Part shown: positions 1 through 7,559 of the stretch, in pieces | Layout: every line of letters begins with the position of its first letter | Numbering within the stretch: the first letter of the stretch is position 1 | From: CAZTWC01 sp964617105 [NCBI: uncultured Myxococcia bacterium] | Lineage (GTDB): Bacteria; CAZTWC01 | Length of the DNA stretch: 14,399 nucleotides | Direction: 5' to 3' | Assembly: GCA_964617105.1 (NCBI GenBank) | Contig: CAZTWC010000070.1 | Span: forward strand, 1 to 14,399 | Program-made: the position numbers and the translations under genes | The notes under the pieces: model-generated | Told to the model about the DNA's origin: nothing | Databases searched by the model: none | What the model saw: only the letters and a program-made list of their open reading frames with translations

Positions 1-1
1 A

Positions 2-664
2 AAAAATGAACAGAAAGAAGTTCCTCAACCAAAGGTTGAAGAAACTGAAGAACGCCAAATCGGGGATAGACTAGACCATGATGAGGGAAAAAAACCCAAA
101 AAACAACTGTTCTTAATAGCGCTTTTAGTGGTGGCAATTCTGGGGGCAGCAATCTGGTTTTTCGGCTCTAAACCAAAGGAATCAACCCCTGAAGAAAACC
201 TGGCTGTTATTACTAATACAGCAAATTCTTTGGCCCAAAACGTAAAAAAAACTGAACAAATCAAACCAACAGTCAAACCGAAACCAGTAGATAAAAAGAA
301 AAAGAAAAACCTGGATAAAAAACCGCTTAAGAAAACCAGTAAACGCCCTAAAAAACCTGAAATAGAAACCAAAGAGAGGCAAAAACCCCAAAAAATCTCG
401 GATAAACCAGCAAAAAAACTCTATCAAGAGGCTGATGCAGAGTTTGTAAATGGTAATTTGGAGAGGGCCATTTCTTTATATGAGCAGACTATTATTGCCA
501 ATCCAACCCTGACCGGCGCCTTCAAAAAATTGGGGATGTGTTACATGCAAAAGGGTGACTCGCTTCAGGCAAAAAAATATTTTCAACTGTATCTGCAGGC
601 CAAACCCCTGGCTCGGGATAAAAACATCATCAAAGGGATGATGGAGAGTCTGGAGGCAAAATAG
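2..664 (+). CDS. Membrane-anchored Lys/Pro-rich TPR protein, 5' end outside the window
   Basis: The reading frame is open from the left edge, so the true start lies upstream; 220 residues are visible. In order they show a charged cytoplasmic segment (1-35), one hydrophobic span (about 36-54, LFLIALLVVAILGAAIWFF), a low-complexity Lys/Pro-rich stretch (about 82-139) and two TPR-like helical repeats (about 140-172 and 174-206). The layout implies a bitopic inner-membrane protein. The Lys/Pro stretch is probably an extended periplasmic spacer and the TPR part a protein-binding module at the far end. TPR repeats mediate protein contacts, but no partner can be named. The missing N-terminal part could hold a further domain, for example a kinase or DNA-binding domain; this is not visible. 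A GTG at 128 lies inside the membrane span and would destroy it, so it is not the start. dapL follows about 100 bases downstream on the same strand. Confidence 0.8.
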   Translation, partial: KNEQKEVPQPKVEETEERQIGDRLDHDEGKKPKKQLFLIALLVVAILGAAIWFFGSKPKESTPEENLAVITNTANSLAQNVKKTEQIKPTVKPKPVDKKKKKNLDKKPLKKTSKRPKKPEIETKERQKPQKISDKPAKKLYQEADAEFVNGNLERAISLYEQTIIANPTLTGAFKKLGMCYMQKGDSLQAKKYFQLYLQAKPLARDKNIIKGMMESLEAK

Positions 665-750
665 CTTCCCTCCAGCCACAATATGGCACACAAAAATAGA
701 TTTTACCCGCACCAAATGCTGAATCGGCCGGCCATGGAATGGGTAGAAAA

Positions 751-757
751 AAGGAGG
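751..757 (+). promoter_or_regulatory. Shine-Dalgarno site of dapL
   Basis: AAGGAGG lies five bases before the ATG at 763. It decides the start against an in-frame ATG at 739, which has no such site and would add eight residues (MGRKKEEI) that overlap the Shine-Dalgarno itself. Confidence 0.85.
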
Positions 758-762
758 AGATA

Positions 763-1986
763 ATGGCCACCATCAATAAAAATTACTCAAAACTGTCTGC
801 CAATTACCTTTTTCCGGAGATTGCCCGGCGGGCAGCCCTTTTTGTGGAAAAAAATCCATCAGTGGAACTGCTGCGTCTGGGCATAGGCGATACCACCGAG
901 CCCATTCCAGAACCCATAATTCAAGGCCTCAGACAGGGAGTGGAGGCGTTGACCAAGATAGAGACCTACAACGGTTACAATCAGGGCGAAGGGGATATCA
1001 GGCTGCGGGCAGCCCTGGCCAGCCACTACCTTCCCCTGGGAGTGAAGTTGACTCCGGATGATATTTTCGTAAGTGATGGAGCCAAGTCAGACGCTGGCAA
1101 TATCCAGTCTATATTTGGCGCCCAAAATGTGGTGGCAGTTCAAGATCCGGCCTACCCGGTTTATGTGGACAGTAATGTCATTGCCGGTCGGACCGGCCAG
1201 TTTGAGGAAGGCCGGTACCAGGGTCTGGTTTATATGCCCTGCCTGGCCCAAAACAATTTTTTTCCCCATTTGCCAGAACAAAAAGTTGACCTGATCTACC
1301 TCTGTTTTCCTAATAACCCCACTGGAGCGGTGGCCAACAAAAAACAATTGAAAGAGTTTGTAGATTATGCCCTAAAGCACCGGGCAGTGATCATTTTTGA
1401 TGCTGCTTATGCTGCTTTTATTAACGATCCAGAGTTGCCTCGCAGTATCTTTGAGATAGAGGGTGCAAAAAAATGTGCCATCGAGATCAACAGTTTTTCC
1501 AAAACCGCCGGGTTTACCGGGGTCAGGCTGGGTTGGTCGGTGGTGCCCGTGGAACTTGAAGTTGAAGATGGGCCGCCAGGAAAGATAAACCAGATGTGGA
1601 GACGCCGGCAAAATACCCTGTTTAACGGTGCCTCCAATATTGTGCAGCAGGGAGGGCTGGCGGTTTTGAGCCCCCAGGGGCAAAAGGCAGTGACCAAACT
1701 GGTAGAATTCTACATGGGAAATGCCGCCATTATTAGACAGGGGATGATAGAGGCAGGTTTTCGGGTTTATGGCGGCGACAATGCCCCTTATGTGTGGATG
1801 GAAACACCGTCACAATTAGATTCCTGGCAGTTTTTTGATAAAATGCTGGAAAAGGCTGGCGTAGTGGGAACACCGGGTAGTGGTTTCGGCCCCAGCGGCC
1901 AGGGATATTTTCGGCTCAGCGCTTTTGGCAATCGAGAAAATATCCAGCGGGCGGTGAAGAGGATCCAGGATGGTCTACGATTCTAA
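763..1986 (+). CDS. dapL: LL-diaminopimelate aminotransferase (DapL)
   Basis: 407 residues from the ATG at 763, the usual length for DapL. The enzyme converts tetrahydrodipicolinate to LL-2,6-diaminopimelate with glutamate as amino donor and PLP as cofactor, bypassing the DapD/DapC/DapE steps of lysine and peptidoglycan synthesis. The N-terminus (NKNYSKLSANYLFPEIARR) is typical of the family. Class I/II aminotransferase landmarks follow: SDGAKSD (104-110) near the PLP phosphate, PNNPTG (183-188), Asp213/Tyr216 in the FDAAY motif, the Schiff-base lysine K247 in SFSKTAGFTG, and the substrate carboxylate arginine R384 in GYFRLSAF. The enzyme is cytoplasmic. No other dap gene is visible nearby. 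The last codons overlap the start of the downstream DUF4258 gene by 17 bases, and the stop codon lies in AT-rich sequence that may belong to that incoming module. Confidence 0.95.
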   Translation: MATINKNYSKLSANYLFPEIARRAALFVEKNPSVELLRLGIGDTTEPIPEPIIQGLRQGVEALTKIETYNGYNQGEGDIRLRAALASHYLPLGVKLTPDDIFVSDGAKSDAGNIQSIFGAQNVVAVQDPAYPVYVDSNVIAGRTGQFEEGRYQGLVYMPCLAQNNFFPHLPEQKVDLIYLCFPNNPTGAVANKKQLKEFVDYALKHRAVIIFDAAYAAFINDPELPRSIFEIEGAKKCAIEINSFSKTAGFTGVRLGWSVVPVELEVEDGPPGKINQMWRRRQNTLFNGASNIVQQGGLAVLSPQGQKAVTKLVEFYMGNAAIIRQGMIEAGFRVYGGDNAPYVWMETPSQLDSWQFFDKMLEKAGVVGTPGSGFGPSGQGYFRLSAFGNRENIQRAVKRIQDGLRF

Positions 1987-2245
1987 AAGTCACGCTGAAA
2001 AAACAATGATAGAATATGGTATAATAAAAGATAATGAAGTTTATCAAGCTGTGTCTAATGGAGAAGTTATTGAATCCTATTATGACGATAAGCCATATCC
2101 ATCAGTACTAATATATGGTGAAACCAAAATAGGAAAACCTCTTCATGTTGTATGTGCCTATAATAAAGCTGATAATCTGTCAATAGTAGTAACAGTATAT
2201 CGTCCCAATCCAAACTTGTGGATAGATTTTAAGAAAAGGAAATAA
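1970..2245 (+). CDS. DUF4258 protein, probable toxin of a toxin-antitoxin pair
   Basis: 91 residues. DUF4258-like features are an N-terminal His in SHAEKTM (H8), a GEVIESY segment (31-37), a GKPLHVV strand (55-61, H59) and a TVYRP strand (75-79). In established gene neighbourhoods DUF4258 proteins often sit before a YgiT-type zinc-finger protein, in the toxin-first order also seen in mqsRA, and are predicted RNase-type toxins; activity is inferred here, not seen. The ATG at 1970 is the first possible start, because an in-frame TGA at 1955 closes the frame. It lies inside dapL, giving a 17-base overlap in a different frame, with only a weak purine-rich site upstream (around 1957-1963). The gene is markedly richer in A+T than dapL, which suggests acquisition by transfer. 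The downstream gene starts one base after its stop. Confidence 0.75.
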   Translation: MVYDSKSHAEKTMIEYGIIKDNEVYQAVSNGEVIESYYDDKPYPSVLIYGETKIGKPLHVVCAYNKADNLSIVVTVYRPNPNLWIDFKKRK

Positions 2246-2246
2246 C

Positions 2247-2480
2247 ATGAAATGCGTTATTTGTCAGGGTGAAAATATTGTTACTAAAAAAATCAAAGAA
2301 CCAATCAATAAAGGTAATGATATCATCCACGTCATTTTAAAAATTCCTGTCTGCCAAAACTGTGGGGAGAAATATTATCCCCGCGCAACGATACAAATGC
2401 TTGAAAAACTTGAAGTGCAAGTGCAAAACAGCGAACTTCATTTAAAAGAGGTGGGCAAAGTCCTGGAGTATGTTGCATAA
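2247..2480 (+). CDS. YgiT-type zinc-finger protein, probable antitoxin
   Basis: 77 residues with two CxxC pairs, C3/C6 and C36/C39, the zinc-binding pattern of the MqsA/YgiT N-terminal domain. A short helical tail (about 46-74) ends the protein. The C-terminal helix-turn-helix of full MqsA is absent, so this antitoxin probably does not bind its own operator. It begins one base after the DUF4258 stop, with an AAGGAA-like ribosome site inside the end of that gene, so the two are almost certainly co-translated. Its expected role is to neutralise the DUF4258 protein. It ends one base before the stop of the convergent flavoprotein gene. Confidence 0.75.
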   Translation: MKCVICQGENIVTKKIKEPINKGNDIIHVILKIPVCQNCGEKYYPRATIQMLEKLEVQVQNSELHLKEVGKVLEYVA

Positions 2481-2481
2481 T

Positions 2482-5451
2482 TCAATCGGCTAAACCCCAA
2501 AAAAGCACCGGATGAACAGCGGGCAGGTTACAGTGCCTCTCTATCTGAAACCGGCATGCACCACAGGGAGAGATAACCAGATCAGCCCCGGTTTGACCTA
2601 TAGCCTCTATTTTGGCGGCTGCCAATTTTTCAGATATATGGCTTACATCGGCCTTGAGGCCGAAGCTACCAGCCATGCCACAGCAACTCTCGGACAAAAC
2701 TTCCACTTCCAGGCCAGGGACTTGAGCCAACAATTGTAAATTTGCCGATAAATCCTCTCCCTCCGATTGGTGGCAAGGTATGTGATAGGCGGCTTTCAGT
2801 TTGGTATCGGCAGATTTTGGCTGGACATTAGCATCTGTCAACCCGGCATTAAAATCCCGGGAATTAAACCCCTGGCGCCGGGTTAATATCTCTCCCAAAT
2901 AACTTAAGGATCCAGCCGGAATCCGGGCTGTTTTTCCCACCAGACTGGGTAGCAGTTCCGCCAGACTCTCCCCACAACTTGGGCAGGTGTAAACCACCTG
3001 AAAACCTTTTTCCAACCAGGGCGCCATAGTCTCAGCAATACTACGGGCCTGTCGCCTGGCTACAGTAGTTTCTCCAGCATACCAGGCGCTAAAACCGCAG
3101 CAGGAAAAAGAGGGCTGCACTACCTGAAAACCCTTTTGCTTAAGCAGGGCAACCGCAGGTAATGACTCCTCATTAAAAGCCACATAACTGGCAAAACATC
3201 CGGGGAAATAGACCACCTTTGGGTAGGTTTGCTCTGAGTAAGTTCGAACTGATTTGGTTTGACCTAAATGAGCAGGCTGGCTTTTACCTAACTTGCTACC
3301 AGAGGTCAGTTTTAAAAGTAATCTGTTTAGATCCGTAATTTTTTTGGTTTTAGGAAAAAATTCTGCCTCCGGGTTGACCCCCAGTCGTTGAAATAGTTGA
3401 AGGTCTCTATACTGACGCAAATTTGAGCGCAAATTTGATGACAGAGGACCCAGCAGATGGCTATATTTTAATGGCATAGCCGGGTCGCTCATGGCCAGAG
3501 AGAACAAAGCGCTCCCCTGACGATGCACGCGGTATTCCCGCCAAAGGCGAACCAATTTTCTGGTATCCACCCGGCTGGGACACAGTCGTTGGCATTTACC
3601 GCAACCCAAGCAGGTGCTAAAAGCCTTTTTAGCCTCTAGGGAAGATAGAAGTTGCCGGGAGGATAATTGCCTGAGCAGGTTGTGCCTGGCTCGAGGTAAA
3701 TTAATTTCCTCTCTTTCAGCCAGATAGGAGGGACAAAAATCGCGGCACTTGCCGCAGCCATGACATTTTTCCACCTCTGCACTAGATATGGGTATGTTAG
3801 AGTCAACCTGGCGATTATACTTAAAATATTGGCTAAAAACCTGACTCAAGGCGTCCCTGGCCCGGGGCTGGCCGGTTTCCAGCAATTTCACTCCCCGATT
3901 AAGGATATTTAAAGGATCAAACAGATGCTTTAAGGGATAAAACAAGCGCTTAAATGGTTGGGGGTAGATACCCTGAAAATAGGCACTGCGCAACCTACCC
4001 AATCCGTGCTCACCACTTAAAACTCCCCCCATCTCTTTTACCAGCAAGGCGTGCTGTTCAAAGAGTTCTATCATGATATTCAGGTCTCTTTGTCCTCTTA
4101 CCTGGAAAAAGGGGCGAATATGAATATTGCCGCTGGCAGCATGCCCATATATAAAGGTTTTAATACCGTATTGCCCTAAGATCTCCTCCATGGCAGTTAA
4201 AAAAACCGACAGATTCTCAATCGGCAAAGCGGCATCTTCGATAAGGGCAATGGGCGTCCCCTTCCCTTCCAGCCGGTGCACCAGTCCCACCGCCATTTTT
4301 CGAAGACTCCAAAGGGCTGCTTGTTCCTCTGGTGATTGGTGCACTGTGGAGGAGAGGTTGAATTTTGAGGCTATTGACTGGGCCTGTTTGGCTTTTTTAC
4401 CATCCGCGCCTTCAAACTCTATATAATATAGGTATAGGAACTCATTTTGCAAAAGTGACTGCAGCCGTTGATAACCCGCATTGAGTCCGGTTTCCAGGAT
4501 ATAGCGATGCAATAACTCGATACGGCTCGGCTGCAACGAATAGATCGATTGGATAAATTGCGCCGCCTTTTTTAAGTCCCTGGCCATAGCTATAACCAGG
4601 CAACTCTTTTCTGGTTTATCCTCCAGTTTCAAACCAGCCTCAGTAATTATGGCTAAAGTTCCCTCTGATGCGGCCAGCACCTGCTGAGGATGAAAATATC
4701 GGTTTTTCACTACATTTTTCAGGTTAAACGAGGAGGAATCTTTTAAAAATGAATTGGCCATTGGCTCAATCATGGTCCGACAATCCATATACAAAGCAGA
4801 CACCTGCCGCCAGAGATCTCTCTCTTTTTCACTCAAACCTCCAAATTCATCCTGTCCCGGGGCAGCGGTTTTCCATTTTTTCCGTTCCGGCCGCAAACCT
4901 AAAGCCGATAAGGGCAAACTTCTGGCTTGAAGCCTCTCTCCTCTGCCACTGATAAGGGAAAGGCTATGTAAGTGATCTCTGGTGGTGCCGTATTTGACAT
5001 CCCGGGATCCACCAGAATTGTTGGCAATCATTCCGCCAATAGTACAATAGGCAGAAGATGAGGGATCAGGAGCAAACATCAAGTTGTAATTGGCAAGTTG
5101 GCGGTTGAGAATATCAAGATTTACCCCCGGCTGCACTGTGGCCCGCTTATTATCTGGATCCACAGCCAGAATTTTATTCATATACACGCTCATATCCACG
5201 ATTATACCGGGTCCCAGGCCCTGACCGGCCAGGGATGAACCGCCGCCGCGGCAGGTGATAGTCACTCCATGTTCGCCAGCTAACTTAACCAGGGAAACCA
5301 ATTGTTCCTCCTTTTTAGGAAAAACTATGGCCATTGGTTCAATCTGAAAAATCGAGGCATCGCAACTGTATATTTTTCTGGCGCTCAGGCTATGGTGTAA
5401 ATCAGAACCAAAAATCTCTTGCAGCGATTTTAGCAATCTGTTTTTATCCAT
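2482..5451 (-). CDS. FAD-linked 2-hydroxyacid dehydrogenase fused to Fe-S/CCG subunit (YdiJ-like)
   Basis: 989 residues from the ATG at 5451, close to E. coli YdiJ in size. Part one is a GlcD/D-lactate dehydrogenase-type flavoprotein: an FAD loop GGGSSLAGQG (about 69-78), a C-terminal FAD-oxidase domain with GHAASGNIH (His437 and His444, likely metal/substrate ligands) and the SGEHGLG motif (about 479-485). Part two is GlcF-like: two 4Fe-4S clusters (C563/566/569/573 and C614/617/620/624), then two CCG domains (C752, C784-C785, C823/C826; C893, C923-C924, C963/C966). All expected cysteines are present. Known relatives oxidise D-lactate, glycolate or D-2-hydroxyglutarate and pass electrons through the Fe-S part to a membrane or soluble acceptor; the substrate here cannot be read from sequence. 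An ATG at 5469 would add six residues but has no ribosome site, whereas AGGA sits five bases before the chosen start. Divergent from ssb. Confidence 0.9.
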   Translation of the reverse strand: MDKNRLLKSLQEIFGSDLHHSLSARKIYSCDASIFQIEPMAIVFPKKEEQLVSLVKLAGEHGVTITCRGGGSSLAGQGLGPGIIVDMSVYMNKILAVDPDNKRATVQPGVNLDILNRQLANYNLMFAPDPSSSAYCTIGGMIANNSGGSRDVKYGTTRDHLHSLSLISGRGERLQARSLPLSALGLRPERKKWKTAAPGQDEFGGLSEKERDLWRQVSALYMDCRTMIEPMANSFLKDSSSFNLKNVVKNRYFHPQQVLAASEGTLAIITEAGLKLEDKPEKSCLVIAMARDLKKAAQFIQSIYSLQPSRIELLHRYILETGLNAGYQRLQSLLQNEFLYLYYIEFEGADGKKAKQAQSIASKFNLSSTVHQSPEEQAALWSLRKMAVGLVHRLEGKGTPIALIEDAALPIENLSVFLTAMEEILGQYGIKTFIYGHAASGNIHIRPFFQVRGQRDLNIMIELFEQHALLVKEMGGVLSGEHGLGRLRSAYFQGIYPQPFKRLFYPLKHLFDPLNILNRGVKLLETGQPRARDALSQVFSQYFKYNRQVDSNIPISSAEVEKCHGCGKCRDFCPSYLAEREEINLPRARHNLLRQLSSRQLLSSLEAKKAFSTCLGCGKCQRLCPSRVDTRKLVRLWREYRVHRQGSALFSLAMSDPAMPLKYSHLLGPLSSNLRSNLRQYRDLQLFQRLGVNPEAEFFPKTKKITDLNRLLLKLTSGSKLGKSQPAHLGQTKSVRTYSEQTYPKVVYFPGCFASYVAFNEESLPAVALLKQKGFQVVQPSFSCCGFSAWYAGETTVARRQARSIAETMAPWLEKGFQVVYTCPSCGESLAELLPSLVGKTARIPAGSLSYLGEILTRRQGFNSRDFNAGLTDANVQPKSADTKLKAAYHIPCHQSEGEDLSANLQLLAQVPGLEVEVLSESCCGMAGSFGLKADVSHISEKLAAAKIEAIGQTGADLVISPCGACRFQIERHCNLPAVHPVLFWGLAD

Positions 5452-5456
5452 TTTTA

Positions 5457-5460
5457 TCCT
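5457..5460 (-). promoter_or_regulatory. Shine-Dalgarno site of the YdiJ-like gene
   Basis: On the minus strand AGGA stands five bases before the ATG at 5451. This favours that start over the in-frame ATG at 5469, which is preceded by pyrimidine-rich sequence with no ribosome site. Confidence 0.65.
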
Positions 5461-5520
5461 ATTCCTCATTACAACAACGGCCTTGCCAATGCTGTTTTTA
5501 GTAAACTATCCTTGCAAATA

Positions 5521-5550
5521 TTTTCAGGATATACTAATTATTAATATAAT
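5521..5550 (+). promoter_or_regulatory. Possible ssb promoter
   Basis: A perfect TATAAT lies at 5545-5550, about 100 bases before the ssb start. The matching -35 is poor: TTTTCA at 5521-5526 with an 18-base spacer. A better-looking TTGCAA at 5512-5517 is too far away (27 bases). The roughly 200-base gap separates two divergent genes and must hold promoters for both. No convincing promoter was found for the minus strand. Confidence 0.35.
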
Positions 5551-5551
5551 G

Positions 5552-5573
5552 GGTTGATTGGGAACTATCAACC
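5552..5573. repeat. Inverted repeat next to the ssb -10 box
   Basis: GGTTGAT (5552-5558) and ATCAACC (5567-5573) form perfect 7-base arms around an 8-base centre. The repeat begins one base after the TATAAT. It would cover the expected transcription start, so it could be an operator, or a hairpin at the very 5' end of the ssb leader. No known regulator motif is recognised. Confidence 0.4.
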
Positions 5574-5650
5574 TGTTTATCTAACAATTGGTGTCCATCT
5601 GGGAATAAACTGAGACACTAAACCTGCTAAATCTGGGGAAGGAGCAAAAA

Positions 5651-6190
5651 ATGGCCGGTTCAATAAACAAAGTTATTTTAATTGGAAATTTGGGTGCAGA
5701 CCCTGATAGCCGTTATACTCAAGGAGGAATGGCGGTTACCAGATTAAGCGTGGCTACCGGCGAAAGGTTTAAAAACCGGGATGGCAACATGGAGGAGAAA
5801 ACCGAATGGCACCGGGTGGTAACTTTTAATAAAACTGCGGAGAATTGCGCCAAGTTTTTACGCAAGGGTAGTAAAATATATATTGAGGGCCGAATCCAAA
5901 CCAGAAAATACGAAGCCAAGGATGGCAGCACCCGCTATACCACCGAAGTGGTAGCCAATAATGTGACCTTTTTAGACCGGAGTGGTGCAGGACAGCAGGA
6001 CAGGCCACCCCAGCAACAATACCAGCAGCAGGGTGGATATAACCAGCAAAACCAACCAGGTCGATATGGCAGACAACAACAGTCTGAGCGCCAGGAGGAA
6101 AAACCATTCGACAACAAGTTCACTGATGATTACGATTTTCCCACTCCAGGTGGCGGTAACGATGATTTCGGAGACGATATCCCCATGTAA
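5651..6190 (+). CDS. ssb: Single-stranded DNA-binding protein
   Basis: 179 residues with the standard bacterial SSB layout: an OB-fold (1-110) opening NKVILIGNLGADPD and including WHRVV (53-57) and the EGRIQTRKYEAKDG strand-loop, a Gln/Gly-rich flexible linker (about 112-148) and an acidic tail. The protein coats single-stranded DNA in replication, repair and recombination. Its tail docks partners such as RecO, PriA and nucleases in well-studied bacteria. The tail ends DDIPM, not the usual DDIPF, so the terminal phenylalanine that fills the partner pocket is replaced by methionine. The start is supported by GAAGGAG (5638-5644) six bases before the ATG. The gene stands alone, without the rpsF/rpsR neighbours often found with ssb, and converges on thrC with only nine bases between stops. 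Confidence 0.96.
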   Translation: MAGSINKVILIGNLGADPDSRYTQGGMAVTRLSVATGERFKNRDGNMEEKTEWHRVVTFNKTAENCAKFLRKGSKIYIEGRIQTRKYEAKDGSTRYTTEVVANNVTFLDRSGAGQQDRPPQQQYQQQGGYNQQNQPGRYGRQQQSERQEEKPFDNKFTDDYDFPTPGGGNDDFGDDIPM

Positions 6191-6199
6191 GGATCTCGG

Positions 6200-7483
6200 C
6201 TAACAAAAACTATTTTTATCTTGGGATGAAAGCAAAATCTCCACCGCCTCCAGGTTTGGTTTTATTATTGGAGGCGGCTGCAGATTCTTACGAACAGCAT
6301 CAATATCTTTCAAGCCGCTGCCAGTAGCCAAAATCACTATCTTTTCTTCAGCATCAATATCCCCGGAAGCAGCCATTTTTTTCAATCCCGCCAAAGTAAC
6401 GGCTCCGGCTGGCTCAGCAAAAATACCACAATTGGAGGCCATCTCTCTTTGGGCAAATAAAATATCGCGATCTTTTACTACTACGAAACTGCCGTGGCTA
6501 TCTCTTACCGCTCTAAGCGCCTTGATAGCGTCTCGGGGATAACCCACCGAGATACTGTCCGCAACCGTGGGCGTTTCCACCCGCGGGACAATCTTTTCTG
6601 TGTCCTTAAAAAATGCTTCAGCAATCACATTGGAGCCCGCAGCCTGCACCCCGTATATTTTGGGCATTTGAGGTATAAATCCCAACTGTTTGAGGTCATA
6701 AAAACCCTTCTTAACCCCGCCAATTATACAGCCATCACCAACCGGCACAAAAACCCGGTCAATGCGGCCAAATTTCATCTGTTCCGCTATCTCCAGGGCC
6801 ACAGTTTTTTTCCCTTCGCTCAAATAGGGATTGTAAGCAGTATTACGGCAGTACCAGCCATATTTTTCACTCACCTGCAGGCAAAGATCAAAGGCCTGAT
6901 CGTAGGTGCCATCCACCATAATAATATTGGCGCCAAAGACTTGTAGTTGCGCCACCTTGGCTATTGGCGCCGATTTGGGGATAAAAATTACGGTAGAAAT
7001 TCCAGCCGCAGCAGCCAACCCGGCCAGAGAAGAGGCGGCATTACCAGTGCTAGCAGCGGTGATCATATTCTGTCCCTGGTCCAATGCCAGGGCTATGGCT
7101 ATGGCTGAGGCACGATCTTTCAAAGAACCGGTGGGGTTGCGGGTATCATCTTTAATATAAAGATTTTTCAAGCCGATGCTCTCTCCCATTCTTTTTGCCC
7201 GGTAAAGCGGGGTCCAGCCGATTTGCATATCCAGAGAGGCAGGCTTGTTCTCCACCGGCAAAACAAACAGATAGCGCCATAGGCTCATCTCTTTACTTTG
7301 CGCTAAAAATTGCTTGGGTTTAATAGCACCAATAAATGGATAGTGGTAGATCACGTCCAGGATACCAATATAACCACACTTAGAGCAGGTATATTTCACC
7401 TCCTGACGATTAAATACGGCGCCGCACTTTACACATTTGAGACCGGCAATTTTTTCATGGTTTTTCAGCATGAATTTAGCCAT
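6200..7483 (-). CDS. thrC: Threonine synthase
   Basis: 427 residues, a fold-type II PLP enzyme. Threonine synthase converts O-phospho-L-homoserine to threonine and phosphate in the cytoplasm. An N-terminal zinc-ribbon-like segment has CxxC pairs C17/C20 and C33/C36, as in many archaeal and bacterial ThrC proteins of this size. Landmarks are TPL near 91-93, the PLP lysine K122 in PTGSLKDRAS, the ASTGNAA cofactor/substrate loop (144-150), a YNPYLSEGKKT segment, the VPVGDGCIIGG glycine-rich loop and a GSG near the C-terminus. The start is backed by AGGAG six bases before the ATG. It is the last gene of the minus-strand series, 76 bases after the HMGR fusion gene, so it may be co-transcribed or have its own promoter; I see no clear one. 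A related PLP enzyme such as cysteate synthase is possible but less likely. Confidence 0.9.
   Translation of the reverse strand: MAKFMLKNHEKIAGLKCVKCGAVFNRQEVKYTCSKCGYIGILDVIYHYPFIGAIKPKQFLAQSKEMSLWRYLFVLPVENKPASLDMQIGWTPLYRAKRMGESIGLKNLYIKDDTRNPTGSLKDRASAIAIALALDQGQNMITAASTGNAASSLAGLAAAAGISTVIFIPKSAPIAKVAQLQVFGANIIMVDGTYDQAFDLCLQVSEKYGWYCRNTAYNPYLSEGKKTVALEIAEQMKFGRIDRVFVPVGDGCIIGGVKKGFYDLKQLGFIPQMPKIYGVQAAGSNVIAEAFFKDTEKIVPRVETPTVADSISVGYPRDAIKALRAVRDSHGSFVVVKDRDILFAQREMASNCGIFAEPAGAVTLAGLKKMAASGDIDAEEKIVILATGSGLKDIDAVRKNLQPPPIIKPNLEAVEILLSSQDKNSFC
6244..6277. repeat. Inverted repeat in the thrC 3' end, downstream of ssb
   Basis: CCGCCTCCA (6244-6252) and TGGAGGCGG (6269-6277) are perfect 9-base arms around a 16-base, T-rich (plus-strand) loop. 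It lies inside the last codons of thrC and about 54 bases past the ssb stop. It is GC-rich enough to form a stable hairpin in either transcript. Neither side has a proper U-run right after the stem, so it is not a canonical intrinsic terminator. It may still help to end or protect the ssb transcript. Confidence 0.4.
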
Positions 7484-7559
7484 CAGTATCTCCTGTAGTC
7501 GTTAAATTGTCATCCGGAAACCGTTCTCTGGTAAAACAAAGTGGATTCTCAGACGGACA

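Noticed and set aside
128-130. GTG at 128 as start of the TPR protein
   Set aside because: The frame stays open to the left edge, and this start would cut the membrane helix in half.
726-733. GGCCGGCC palindrome before dapL
   Set aside because: An 8-base GC palindrome alone; no longer arms, no U-run and no second copy nearby, so not called a terminator or operator.
739-762. Upstream in-frame ATG of dapL at 739
   Set aside because: The extension overlaps the strong AAGGAGG site and adds residues not typical of DapL; the ATG at 763 is far better supported.
2020-2025. TATAAT inside the DUF4258 gene as an internal promoter
   Set aside because: No -35 hexamer at a suitable distance; such matches are expected by chance in AT-rich coding sequence.
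4127-4426. Plus-strand open frame opposite the flavoprotein gene
   Set aside because: Shadow frame with no ribosome site or recognisable domain, lying against a well-supported conserved gene. The same applies to the other antisense frames in thrC, the HMGR fusion, the exporter and the DUF3419 gene.
5512-5535. TTGCAA ... TATACT as the ssb promoter
   Set aside because: The spacer is only 12 bases, too short for a sigma-70 promoter.
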